64,000 nt of DNA from Halorubrum salinum (GTDB taxonomy: Archaea > Halobacteriota > Halobacteria > Halobacteriales > Haloferacaceae): contig NZ_JANHDO010000001.1 in the NCBI RefSeq assembly GCF_024494575.1, positions 372,001 to 436,000 of the forward strand, read 5' to 3'. Within the stretch, counting starts at the first letter, position 1; each line of letters opens with the position of its first letter. This document shows positions 48,649-57,302 of this stretch, in pieces. The translations under genes were made by a program, and so were the position numbers. The notes under the pieces were generated by a model that worked only from the letters and a program-made list of their open reading frames with translations, was not told the origin of the DNA and ran no database searches.

Positions 48649-49581
48649 CTACTCGCCGGTCCCGATCAGGTCGCGGACGCGGGCGACGTGCTCGCCGAAG
48701 GCCGGATCGCCGCGCTCGCGGGGACGGTCGACGTCGACGTCGACGACCTCGCGGACGCGGCCCGGATCGGCCGCCATCACCACGATCCGGTCGGCGAGCG
48801 TCACCGCCTCGGCCACGTCGTGGGTGACGAAGAGCACGGTTTTCCCGGTCGATCGCCACACGTCGAGGAGTTCGCGTTGGAGCATCTCTCTGGTCTGCGC
48901 GTCGACCGCGCCGAACGGCTCGTCCATCAGCAGAAGCGCCGGGTCGACGGCGAGCGCCCGCGCGATGGCGACGCGCTGTTTCATGCCACCCGACAGCGAC
49001 TTCGGGTAGGCGTCACGGAACTCGTCGAGGCCGACGAGTTCGAGCATCTCCGTCACCCGAGCGTCCCTGTCGGCCTCGGGTCGGTCGGTGCGGTCGAGGC
49101 CGAACCCGACGTTCTCTTCGACCGTGAGCCACGGGAAGAGGTGGTACTCCTGAAAGACCACGCCCATGTCGGTGGTCGGTCCCGTGACGGGCGCGCCGCC
49201 GAGCCGGACCGTCCCGTCCGTCGCCTCGATGAGCCCGGCGATGATCCGGAACAGCGTCGTCTTGCCACACCCGGAGGGGCCGACGAGACAGACGAACTCC
49301 CCGCGATCGACGGCGAAGGAGACGTCGTCGAGCGCGCGGACGGCGGTCTCGCCAGAGCTGGAGCCGGAGCCGCCGTACGTCTTTCCGACGCGATCGACCA
49401 CGACCCCCTCGTCGGCCGCGCGTCGTCCGTCCGTCCCCGCGGTCGCGCCGCCGTTTTCCGTCCCTCCGGCGGTGTCGGTCGTGCCGCCGTTTTCCGTCCC
49501 TCCGGCGGTGTCGGTCGTGCCGCCGTTTTCCGCTCCTCCGACGTCGCTGGTCGACGCGCCGTCGCCGTTCACGCCTGCCAT
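48649..49581 (-). CDS. ABC importer ATP-binding protein (nitrate/taurine type)
   Basis: A 310-residue ATPase of the SsuB/TauB/NrtD class. Walker A is G101-P-S-G-C-G-K-T108, signature L-S-G-G-M-K-Q-R, Walker B L-L-L-M-D-E-P-F-G-A-V-D, and H-loop F-V-T-H-D-V-A. The first 55 residues are an Asn/Gly/Thr-rich repeat (T-D-T-A-G-G-T-E-N-G-G-T) encoded by a 36-bp tandem repeat at 49447-49539. ATG 49581 overlaps the permease gene by 13 bases. It is the last gene of the importer operon (binding protein, permease, ATPase). Confidence 0.92.
   Translation of the reverse strand: MAGVNGDGASTSDVGGAENGGTTDTAGGTENGGTTDTAGGTENGGATAGTDGRRAADEGVVVDRVGKTYGGSGSSSGETAVRALDDVSFAVDRGEFVCLVGPSGCGKTTLFRIIAGLIEATDGTVRLGGAPVTGPTTDMGVVFQEYHLFPWLTVEENVGFGLDRTDRPEADRDARVTEMLELVGLDEFRDAYPKSLSGGMKQRVAIARALAVDPALLLMDEPFGAVDAQTREMLQRELLDVWRSTGKTVLFVTHDVAEAVTLADRIVVMAADPGRVREVVDVDVDRPRERGDPAFGEHVARVRDLIGTGE
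49447..49539. repeat. 36-bp tandem repeat inside the importer ATPase gene
   Basis: Units of 36 bases at 49447-49482 and 49483-49518, identical, with a partial third copy from 49519. They encode a 12-residue repeat in the N-terminal tail of the ATPase, in frame. Confidence 0.9.
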
Positions 49582-50396
49582 GCTAACACCCGCCTCTGGG
49601 TCGCGCGGAACGCCACGTCGACGACGAGGTACATCAGACTCAACACGAGGATGTACGCGATCGACGTGTCGACGAGCAGGTTGTTGCTCGCTCGGAGTAT
49701 CTCGCGTCCGATGCCCGGAACGCCGAATATCTCCGCGGCGACGACGAGCATCCAACAGCGCCCGAGTCCCGTCCGGATCCCGGTCGTGATCCCCGGAAGC
49801 GACGCGGGGAGGACGACGGACCGGATCATGTCGAGGTCGTCCCGAACTCCGAGCGTTCGCCCCACGTCGAGGAGGTCCTCTGAGACGCCTTCGACGGCGC
49901 CGTAGGCCGCGTAGAAGTTGATCCAGAACGCGCCCACGGCGATGATGAAGGCGGCACCCGCGTGGTTGAGACCGAACCACGCTATCGCGAACCCGATCAG
50001 CGCGAGCGGCGGCACGGGCCTGAGCGCGCGCACCAGCGGAGCCGTCACGTCGTCGAGGACGCGGCTCCAGCCGAACGCGACGCCGGCCCCCACGCCGAGC
50101 CCCGTGCCGACGACCGTTCCCGGGATCCAGTGGCGAACGCTCGAAAGCAGCGCCGCGGTCATCGTCCCGGAGGCGAGTTCGACGACGAACGCCTCCGCGA
50201 CCGCGGCCGGCGACGGCAACACGATCGGCGACGTCGTGAGAGACACGAGGTGCCAGACGACGACGAACCCGACGACGCCCCCGACGCCGCGCCGGAGCCG
50301 CCGAGTGTCGCCGAGTCCGAGGTCCGCGCGGAGCCCGGTCGCGCCGCTCACGTCCCCGCCCGCCTCGTCGAACCGTCCGCCGGTGTCAGTCGCCAT
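49569..50396 (-). CDS. ABC importer permease (nitrate/taurine type)
   Basis: A 275-residue permease with six hydrophobic segments from about residue 35. The EAA loop, which contacts the ATPase, is D-V-G-R-T-L-G-V-R-D-D-L-D-M-I, followed by V-L-P-A-S-L-P-G-I-T-T-G. The R-P-V-P-P-L-A-L-I-G helix is typical of SsuC/TauC proteins. The start ATG (50396-50394) shares one base with the stop of the binding protein gene (TGATG), so the operon order is binding protein, permease, ATPase, all coupled. Confidence 0.92.
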   Translation of the reverse strand: MATDTGGRFDEAGGDVSGATGLRADLGLGDTRRLRRGVGGVVGFVVVWHLVSLTTSPIVLPSPAAVAEAFVVELASGTMTAALLSSVRHWIPGTVVGTGLGVGAGVAFGWSRVLDDVTAPLVRALRPVPPLALIGFAIAWFGLNHAGAAFIIAVGAFWINFYAAYGAVEGVSEDLLDVGRTLGVRDDLDMIRSVVLPASLPGITTGIRTGLGRCWMLVVAAEIFGVPGIGREILRASNNLLVDTSIAYILVLSLMYLVVDVAFRATQRRVLAWQA

Positions 50397-51415
50397 CAGA
50401 GCGAGTCGTAGACGTCGAGGTCGAATATCTGGTCCGTCGAGAGCTGTTCGTCTATCTGGCCGTTCGCGGCCGCGAACTCGGAGAACACCTGCGTCGCGTC
50501 GGTGATCTCCGCGGGGTCGGAGATGAAGTTCGACAGCGGCGAGTCGAGCGCGCGTCGCGCCCGGTCAGCGGGCATCCCGATCCCCGCCTCGACGTGCTGG
50601 GCGGTCGCGTCGGGGTTCTCGTCGATGAACTCGGTCGCGCGGACGTGCTGTTCGAGGAACTGCCCGGCGATCGGCGAGTCGCGGACCGCGTCGCTCATCA
50701 GCGTGACGGCCGCGGGCTGACCGGGGAGGATATCCGCCGCGGTTCGGAGCATCGTCACGGACGATCCCTCCGCCTCCGCGATCGTCGGCACGGGTTCCAT
50801 GATCGAGGTGCCGTCGATCTCGTCGTTCGCGATCGCCTGCCAGACCGCGCTCGCCCCGTTGATCTCGATGATCTCGACGGCGTCGTTCGTCGCCGGGTCG
50901 ACTCCCGTCTCCTGTAACCAGTAGCGAAGCAACACGTCGGGGACGCTCCCCTGCGGGAACGTACCGAAGCGGAACGGGCGGCCCCGCTCCTCGCGCCACG
51001 TCTCGAAGGCGTCCGCCCCCTCCGACTCGAACGTCTCGTGGAACGACGACTCGGCCATGATCCCCATCGGTTCGCGGATGTTCGCGGCGGTCACCTGCGC
51101 CGGGATACCGCGGTCGATGACGATCATCGCCGGCACGATACCGAACATCGCGACGTCGATCTCGCCGCTGCCGAACGCCTGCACGATCGCCGGTCCGTCG
51201 GTGAACTCCTCGCCCGTGACCTCGGCGTCGATCTCGGAGAAATACCCCTCGCCCTCCATCACGTACCACTGGAGGTCGGGATAGATCGGCATGTGCGCGA
51301 CCGTCAACTCGTCTACGCCGCCACCGCCGCCGAGACACCCGGCGACGCCGACGGTCGCCGCCCCGCCCGCGGCCGCGAGGACGGACCGACGGGAGGCAGA
51401 CGCGTGTTCGTACAT
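50396..51415 (-). CDS. ABC importer substrate-binding lipoprotein (NMT1/THI5-like)
   Basis: A 339-residue exported protein. The Tat signal S-R-R-S-V-L-A-A-A-G-G (residues 8-18) is followed by lipobox V-A-G-C27, so it is anchored outside by lipid. The mature part is a type II periplasmic-binding protein of the NMT1/OMP group, as in SsuA, TauA or ThiY (E-E-F-T-D-G-P-A-I-V-Q-A-F-G-S-G-E-I-D). The ligand may be a sulfonate, nitrate, or thiamine precursor; nothing nearby decides. First gene of the importer operon. Confidence 0.92.
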   Translation of the reverse strand: MYEHASASRRSVLAAAGGAATVGVAGCLGGGGGVDELTVAHMPIYPDLQWYVMEGEGYFSEIDAEVTGEEFTDGPAIVQAFGSGEIDVAMFGIVPAMIVIDRGIPAQVTAANIREPMGIMAESSFHETFESEGADAFETWREERGRPFRFGTFPQGSVPDVLLRYWLQETGVDPATNDAVEIIEINGASAVWQAIANDEIDGTSIMEPVPTIAEAEGSSVTMLRTAADILPGQPAAVTLMSDAVRDSPIAGQFLEQHVRATEFIDENPDATAQHVEAGIGMPADRARRALDSPLSNFISDPAEITDATQVFSEFAAANGQIDEQLSTDQIFDLDVYDSL

Positions 51416-51612
51416 ACCTCGTATGCGGGCTCCGCAGGCAACATCCTCTCGTCACCAGCAACGACCGCGTATTCCGATGACGCGGGGATCTCGGCGATAG
51501 CTCTCTTTGAGCCGCCACAGTAGACGTTTTTCGACCCTCCACCCTCGGAGGCGCGTCGCTGATCGATGCAATACTTGCTCGATCGGGGACGCGTGACCGT
51601 CGACCCGCCGTC

Positions 51613-51620
51613 GTTTATGA
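51613..51620 (+). promoter_or_regulatory. TATA box of menB
   Basis: The run gtttatga is about 23-30 bases before ATG 51643, consistent with a leaderless transcript. Confidence 0.5.
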
Positions 51621-51642
51621 GTACGGCGGCCTACGGGGCGAT

Positions 51643-52554
51643 ATGGTCTCGGAGACATTCGACCCCGACGCGTGGGAACCGGTCACGGACGAGTTCGACG
51701 ACATCACCTATCACCGGGGCGTCGACGTGCCCGTCGTCCGGATCGCCTTCGACCGCCCCGAGGTCCGCAACGCCTTCCGCCCCGGCACCGTCGACGAGCT
51801 GTACGCCGCGCTCGACCACGCCCGCAAGCAGGCCGACGTCGGCTGCGTGCTCCTCACCGGCAACGGTCCCTCGGAAAAAGACGGCGGCTGGGCGTTCTGT
51901 TCGGGCGGCGACCAGTCGGTCCGGGGCGGCTCGGGGTACGAGTACCGCGACGACGACGAGGCGGGCGAGGAGGACGACCCGCTGGTCCGCGAGGCGCGCG
52001 CCGGTCGGCTCCACATCCTGGAGGTCCAACGGCTGATCCGGTTCATGCCGAAGCCCGTGGTCGCGGTCGTGCCCGGCTGGGCGGTCGGCGGCGGTCACTC
52101 GCTACACGTGATCTGTGACCTCACGCTCGCCAGCGAGGAGCACGCGAAGTTCCTCCAGACGGACCCCGACGTGGCCTCCTTCGACGGCGGGTTCGGCTCG
52201 GCGTATCTGGCGAAGCAGATCGGCCAAAAGAAGGCCCGGGAAGTGTTTTTCCGCGGCAAGACCTACTCGGCCGAGGAGGCCGCGGACATGGGCATGGTGA
52301 ACGAGGCGGTTCCGCACGACGACCTCGAGAGCGTGGCGGTCGAGTGGGCCGACGAGATGACGAAGAAGTCGCCGACCGCGATGCGCATGCTGAAGTACGC
52401 GTTCAACATGACCGACGACGGGATGGTCGGCCAGCAGGTGTTCTCCGGCGAGGCGACCCGACTGGCGTACATGACCGAGGAGGCCCAAGAGGGTCGCGAC
52501 GCGTTCCTCGAAAAGCGCGAGCCCGGGTTCCGCGAGTTCCCGTGGCACTACTGA
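51643..52554 (+). CDS. menB: 1,4-dihydroxy-2-naphthoyl-CoA synthase
   Basis: Menaquinone biosynthesis: ring closure of o-succinylbenzoyl-CoA. The 303-residue crotonase-fold protein shows the MenB features W-A-F-C-S-G-G-D-Q-S near residue 90, W-A-V-G-G-G-H-S-L near 148, and D-P-D-V-A-S-F-D-G-G-F-G-S near 180, where Asp and Tyr/Ser shape the active site. An acidic loop (D-D-D-E-A-G-E-E-D-D) is typical of haloarchaea. No other men gene lies in the window. Start ATG 51643 follows a TATA box. Confidence 0.95.
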   Translation: MVSETFDPDAWEPVTDEFDDITYHRGVDVPVVRIAFDRPEVRNAFRPGTVDELYAALDHARKQADVGCVLLTGNGPSEKDGGWAFCSGGDQSVRGGSGYEYRDDDEAGEEDDPLVREARAGRLHILEVQRLIRFMPKPVVAVVPGWAVGGGHSLHVICDLTLASEEHAKFLQTDPDVASFDGGFGSAYLAKQIGQKKAREVFFRGKTYSAEEAADMGMVNEAVPHDDLESVAVEWADEMTKKSPTAMRMLKYAFNMTDDGMVGQQVFSGEATRLAYMTEEAQEGRDAFLEKREPGFREFPWHY

Positions 52555-52642
52555 GCGCGACGCGCATCGGCACCGCTCCCGTCTGCGACGCGGTCGCCGC
52601 CCCCACCGACAGCGTTTTTCGGTGCCGCCGCCGAGGGCGGCC

Positions 52643-55363
52643 GTGAACGTTCGGGGACCGATCTGCTCCGTCGGCGAGGCGCGGACGGTGTCGACGTCGT
52701 ACGGCGAGCGCGACCTCCGCGAGGTCCGGATCCGGCCCGACCGCGGCGCGGGCGACCCGGTCGACGTGACGCTGTGGGGTAAGTGGACGGAGACGGCCGA
52801 GCACGCGGAGACGGGGATGGAACTCCTCGTCACCGACGCCGAGGAAGACGAGTTCGGCGGCGAGACGGGATACGCCACCACGGGAGACTCGTGGGTCGTG
52901 CTCGAACCCGACTTCCTCGTCGACGTGACCGGGATCCGCTCGTGGGTGCAGTGTCCCCGCATGTATTATCTGAACAAGCTCTCCGGGATCCCGCTCAACT
53001 ACCCGGTCGTCAAGGGGACGATCGTCCACGAGGTGTTCGGCGACCTGCTGCGCGGGATGGACCTCGACGACTCGGTCGAGGAGCGCGTCGCGGAGGCCGG
53101 CCTGGAACTCGGCCTGCTGGGGTACGAGCCCGCGGAGGTCGAAGACGAGGTGCGGCGGAACGCCGCCGCGATCGAGGGGTGGCTCGCGCAGGGAACTCTC
53201 GGCGACGAGGACACGTGGCGGTCGGAGTTCACGCTCATCTCGCCGACGTTCGGACTGAAGGGCAGAGCCGACGCGCTCCGGCGCGGCACGCCCGTCGAGC
53301 TGAAGACCGGGAAGAACACGAAGCGGGAGCCGCGCTTCCACGACAAGGTCCAGGCGGCCTGTTACGCGCTCATGTTGGAGGAGCGCGGCGTCGACCCCGA
53401 CATCGGCACCCTGTTGTACACCAAAAACACCGCCGTAGAGCGCACCGAGGAGACCGGCGACCTCGCGCCGGCCAAGGAGTTCACGGTCGGGCGCGGCTTC
53501 CTGGAGTTCGTCGTGCGCGAGCGCAACGCCCTCGCCGCGATGGAGTGGCGCGCGCTCAACGACCCCGGCGAGCGCCCGACGGTCCCGACGGGCCACGAGG
53601 CCGACGCGAACTGCGGCTACTGCTTCGAGCAGGACGCCTGCATGGTCGTCTCCGGCCGCCTCGATCAGGAGTCGAAGGCCGGGCAGATCGGCACGCCCGT
53701 CCCCGACGAGGAGCGCGACTACTTCGACCGCTTCTACGCGGCCCTCGAAGAGGAGCGCCGCGAGACCCACGCCGAGTACCGGAAGCTGTGGGAGCAGACG
53801 CCGGAGGAGCGCGCCGCGGACGACCGCGCGCTGATCGACCTCGAACCCGTCGCGCAGACCGAGATCGACGACGCGCGGTGGCAACTGCGCGCCCGGAAGC
53901 CGGGCGACGCCGTCTCGAAGCTCCGCGAGGGCGACGTGGCGCTCGCGAGCGACGGCGACCCCGTGGGCGGCCACGCGGAGCTCGGCCGAATCACGTCGCT
54001 CGGGAGCGACGAGGTCGTCGTCGAGACGGACGAGCCGGTCGACCTCCGGCGGCTCGACGTGTACCCCTCCGAAATCTCCGTCGACCGCTCGCTCACCGCG
54101 CTCCACGACGCGGTCCTGAAGGGCGAGGCCGACCGCAAGGACGTGATCTTCGGTCGGCGCGATCCCGAGTTCCGTGACCCAGAAGCGCGGCCCGCGGGGA
54201 GCCCCGGCTCCGGCAGCCCGGACGCGCCGGACGCCTACATCGACAACAACGCCGCCCAGAACGAGGCGGTCGAACTCGCCGTCGACGCCGAGGATCTGGC
54301 GCTGATCCACGGGCCGCCCGGCACCGGGAAGACGTACACCATCGCCCGGACGATCCGCGCCCTCGTGGCCGAGGGGAACCGCGTGCTGCTGTCGGCGTTC
54401 ACCAACCGGGCGGTCGACAACGCCCTCGACGCGCTCCGCGATCAGGGGTTCGACGACGTGTTGCGCGTCGGGAGCGAGACCGGCGTCCGCGGCGACATGC
54501 AGGACGTGCGACTCGTCCAGCGCGGCGACCCGAACGAGAAGGCGGCCGAACTCCGTGACGCGCCCGTCGTCGCCGCCACCACCGCGGCCTGCGGCTCCCG
54601 CGTCATGCGCGAGTGCGAGTTCGACGTGGCCGTCGTCGACGAAGCCTCCCAGCTCACGGAGCCCGGCACGCACGCCGCCATCACCCGCGCCGACCGGTTC
54701 GTCCTCGTGGGCGACCACGAGCAGCTCCCGCCGGTCGTCCGCGCGGAGAACGACTTACAGACCTCTCTCTTCCAGCGGCTCATCGAGGCGTACCCCGACG
54801 CGAGCGTCATGCTCACCAGCCAGTACCGGATGAGCCAGCGCATCCAGGCGTTCGCCTCCGCAGAGTTCTACGACGGCGCGCTCCGTCCGGCGACGCCCGA
54901 GGTGGCCGGGCAGACGCTCGCGGACCTCGGCGTCGACCACGACGCGCTCGCGCCCGGGCTGACCGGCGGCGTGAGCTTCGTCGACCCCGACGGCGAGCGC
55001 GACGGGAACCGGAACGTCCGGGAGGCCGAACGCGTCGCGGGGATCGTCGACGCCTACGTCGATGCCGGCGTCGACCCGGACGACATCGGCGTGATCGCGC
55101 CGTTCCGCGCGCAGGTCGCGGAGATCGGCCGCCGGACCTCGGTCACCGTCGACACGGTCGACCGGTTTCAGGGCTCCTCGAAGGAAGTCATCGTCCTCTC
55201 GCTCGTCGCGAGCGGCGGCCTCGACGGACCGATCTTCGAGGACCACCGCCGGGTGAACGTCGCGCTCACCCGCGCGAAAAAGCAGCTCACGATCGTCGGC
55301 GACGCGGCCGCGCTCGCCTCGGACCCCTTCTACGCTCGCATGCTCGACTGGGCGCGGCGGTGA
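52643..55363 (+). CDS. Dna2-like nuclease-helicase (Cas4-like nuclease fused to SF1 helicase)
   Basis: A 906-residue DNA repair/replication enzyme. An OB-like N-terminus (1-90) precedes a PD-(D/E)xK nuclease domain of the Cas4/RecB type: Fe-S Cys C104, C324, C327 and C333; catalytic H129, G-R-A-D210, and E219-L-K221. A helicase of superfamily 1 follows: Walker A G557-P-P-G-T-G-K-T564, Walker B V-V-D-E-A-S (664-669), then Q-Y-R-M-S-Q and V-A-L-T-R-A-K motifs. Such proteins process Okazaki fragments and DNA ends. The start is GTG 52643, supported by a T-rich TATA-like run 52613-52620; a frame open from 52622 adds 7 residues. Confidence 0.93.
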   Translation: MNVRGPICSVGEARTVSTSYGERDLREVRIRPDRGAGDPVDVTLWGKWTETAEHAETGMELLVTDAEEDEFGGETGYATTGDSWVVLEPDFLVDVTGIRSWVQCPRMYYLNKLSGIPLNYPVVKGTIVHEVFGDLLRGMDLDDSVEERVAEAGLELGLLGYEPAEVEDEVRRNAAAIEGWLAQGTLGDEDTWRSEFTLISPTFGLKGRADALRRGTPVELKTGKNTKREPRFHDKVQAACYALMLEERGVDPDIGTLLYTKNTAVERTEETGDLAPAKEFTVGRGFLEFVVRERNALAAMEWRALNDPGERPTVPTGHEADANCGYCFEQDACMVVSGRLDQESKAGQIGTPVPDEERDYFDRFYAALEEERRETHAEYRKLWEQTPEERAADDRALIDLEPVAQTEIDDARWQLRARKPGDAVSKLREGDVALASDGDPVGGHAELGRITSLGSDEVVVETDEPVDLRRLDVYPSEISVDRSLTALHDAVLKGEADRKDVIFGRRDPEFRDPEARPAGSPGSGSPDAPDAYIDNNAAQNEAVELAVDAEDLALIHGPPGTGKTYTIARTIRALVAEGNRVLLSAFTNRAVDNALDALRDQGFDDVLRVGSETGVRGDMQDVRLVQRGDPNEKAAELRDAPVVAATTAACGSRVMRECEFDVAVVDEASQLTEPGTHAAITRADRFVLVGDHEQLPPVVRAENDLQTSLFQRLIEAYPDASVMLTSQYRMSQRIQAFASAEFYDGALRPATPEVAGQTLADLGVDHDALAPGLTGGVSFVDPDGERDGNRNVREAERVAGIVDAYVDAGVDPDDIGVIAPFRAQVAEIGRRTSVTVDTVDRFQGSSKEVIVLSLVASGGLDGPIFEDHRRVNVALTRAKKQLTIVGDAAALASDPFYARMLDWARR

Positions 55364-55382
55364 GGCGGGCGGTCGGGTCGAC

Positions 55383-56474
55383 TTACAGCTCGTCGACCGC
55401 CGCGAGCGCCGTCTCGACGTCTGGGACGTCGAACCACGCCGTCTCCGTGTAGGCGTTCGTTCCGGCCGCGTACATCGTCGAGACGGCCTCGACGACCTCG
55501 GCGGGAAGCGGGTCGGGCGACTCCGCACAGAGTTCCCGCCAGTCGTCGATCTCGCGGCCGTCGACCGCGGCCTTCGCCTCCTTTACGGCCTCGACCCACG
55601 CCGGGTCGTTCGCCTTGTACCACTGGCGGACGACCTCCTTCGAGACCCCTCGCCCGCCGTACGAGAAACGGTTCTCGTCGAAGGTGCCGACCACGTCCGC
55701 GACCCGGAGGTCCCCGTCGGCGTACAGGCACTCGATCTTCCCGTCCTCGTGGACGAAGCCGGCCGCCTCGGCGCGTTCCGTCACGACGCGGTTCACGTCG
55801 CGAGCGAGCGACTCCAGCGCCTCGATGTCGGCCGCGCCGGCGATCCGGTCGGCCTCCGCCCGGGTCAGGTAGCGGTCCTGCTCCTCGTACTTCGTCGAGA
55901 ACTCCACCACGGGCTTCGGCAGGTCGACGGGTTCGTCCGGCCACTCGCCGTCCGGGCCCGCGAGCGCGTCGAGTCCGAACTCGCTCGGCTCCGTTCGCGT
56001 CCGGAGGCTGGAGCCGACCGGGACGCGGTTCCGGAACACCACCTCGAGCGGGACGAGGTAGTTGCCCCCGCCCGCCGCGTGGAAGGCGTCGTAGTCGTAG
56101 CCCGTTCGAGGCCCCTCGTAGGGGAGGTCCGGTACCTGCGTCAGTTCGATCGCCATCTGCGTCGGCGGCGCGGTCGCCTCGGCGAGCGGGACGACCGCCG
56201 GCTCGGCGTCTCCGTCGCCGTCCGGGACGCCCTCGGATCCCCCGGCTCCGCCCGGATCGACGACCCCCCGGTAGTGCGTCTCGATCCCGTCGTCTTCCAG
56301 CAGTTCGAAGTTGTACGCCCCCATCGCACAGAGGCTCGCCCCCTTGTGCGGGATCGCGTCGGGCATCTGCCCCCAGTCGAACACCGAGTACGCGTCCGTG
56401 AAGACGAACCGACCCCGTCCGGTTGCGTCGGCGGTCGCGGGCTCGTCGACGCGGAACTCCTTGACGCTCGTCAT
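55383..56474 (-). CDS. purC: Phosphoribosylaminoimidazole-succinocarboxamide synthase
   Basis: Purine biosynthesis, step that joins aspartate to CAIR using ATP. The 363-residue protein is a SAICAR synthetase, with N-terminal K-E-F-R-V and [15 protein letters not shown], and C-terminal [17 protein letters not shown]. An Asp/Gly-rich insert (about residues 72-95) is unusual versus bacterial PurC. Longer than bacterial PurC (about 240), as in other haloarchaea. Monocistronic and convergent with the helicase gene. Confidence 0.94.
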   Translation of the reverse strand: MTSVKEFRVDEPATADATGRGRFVFTDAYSVFDWGQMPDAIPHKGASLCAMGAYNFELLEDDGIETHYRGVVDPGGAGGSEGVPDGDGDAEPAVVPLAEATAPPTQMAIELTQVPDLPYEGPRTGYDYDAFHAAGGGNYLVPLEVVFRNRVPVGSSLRTRTEPSEFGLDALAGPDGEWPDEPVDLPKPVVEFSTKYEEQDRYLTRAEADRIAGAADIEALESLARDVNRVVTERAEAAGFVHEDGKIECLYADGDLRVADVVGTFDENRFSYGGRGVSKEVVRQWYKANDPAWVEAVKEAKAAVDGREIDDWRELCAESPDPLPAEVVEAVSTMYAAGTNAYTETAWFDVPDVETALAAVDEL

Positions 56475-56630
56475 ACGTCACTCGGCGACCGCCTCCCCCA
56501 TGAATCTTTCATTTACGTGGCTATCCCGTTCCGCCATCTGCCAAAACGATCCACAATCGTGGTTCACACGCGGCGTCGAGTCGGCGGAACGCATCGAAAG
56601 GACCACACCCGTCGCCGCGCACGCTCCGGT

Positions 56631-57293
56631 ATGCACGAGGCGCGCGAGGTCGTCGTCCTCCGGTACGGCCACCGCCCGGGACGCGACGACCGCATGACGA
56701 CGCACGTGGGGCTCACGGCCCGGGCGCTCGGCGCGGACCGGGTGGTGTTCCCCGACAACGCCGGACAGTCGGCGGAGACGGTGCGGGACATCACGGACCG
56801 GTTCGGCGGACCGTTCGACGTCGAACTCCGCGCGGACCAGAAGGCGATCGTTCGCGACTTCGAGGGGATCGTCGTCCACCTGACCATGTACGGCGAGCGC
56901 GTACAGGACGTCGAGGCCGACGTCCGCGAGGCGGTCGGGCTCGACGACGCGGGGGAGGAGTCACGACCGCGCGACCTCCTCGTCGTCGTCGGCGGCGAGA
57001 AGGTGCCGTGGGCGCTCTACGAGCGCGCGGACTACAACGTGGGCGTGACGAACCAGCCGCACTCCGAGGTCGCCGGGCTCGCCGTCTTCCTCGACAGGCT
57101 GTTCGGGGGGACGGAGCTGGAACGCGAGTGGGCTGACGCGGACCGCCGGGTCCGCCCAGAAGCGACCGGGAAGACGGTGGTCGACGCGGACGGGGTCGAC
57201 GAGGCGCGTGACGCGGGCGGCTCCGCCGAGGGCGACGCGGTCGCCGGCGACGACGAGCCGCGCGACCCCGGCGACGCCCGCGGCGCCGAGTGA
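56631..57293 (+). CDS. trm56: tRNA (cytidine(56)-2'-O)-methyltransferase Trm56
   Basis: SPOUT-class methyltransferase that methylates C56 in the T-loop of archaeal tRNAs. The protein is 220 residues. Typical phrases: V-V-V-L-R-Y-G-H-R-P-G-R-D-D-R at the N-terminus, and the C-terminal knot V-V-G-G-E-K-V-P-W-A-L-Y and N-V-G-V-T-N-Q-P-H-S-E-V-A-G-L-A. An acidic tail of about 50 residues follows. Start ATG 56631 gives the family N-terminus; the open frame extends further upstream but without similarity. Confidence 0.93.
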   Translation: MHEAREVVVLRYGHRPGRDDRMTTHVGLTARALGADRVVFPDNAGQSAETVRDITDRFGGPFDVELRADQKAIVRDFEGIVVHLTMYGERVQDVEADVREAVGLDDAGEESRPRDLLVVVGGEKVPWALYERADYNVGVTNQPHSEVAGLAVFLDRLFGGTELEREWADADRRVRPEATGKTVVDADGVDEARDAGGSAEGDAVAGDDEPRDPGDARGAE

Positions 57294-57302
57294 CCGGCTG
57301 AC

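Noticed and set aside
52403-54718. A 771-codon open frame on the minus strand
   Set aside because: It is antisense to the nuclease-helicase gene, which has all enzyme motifs on the other strand.
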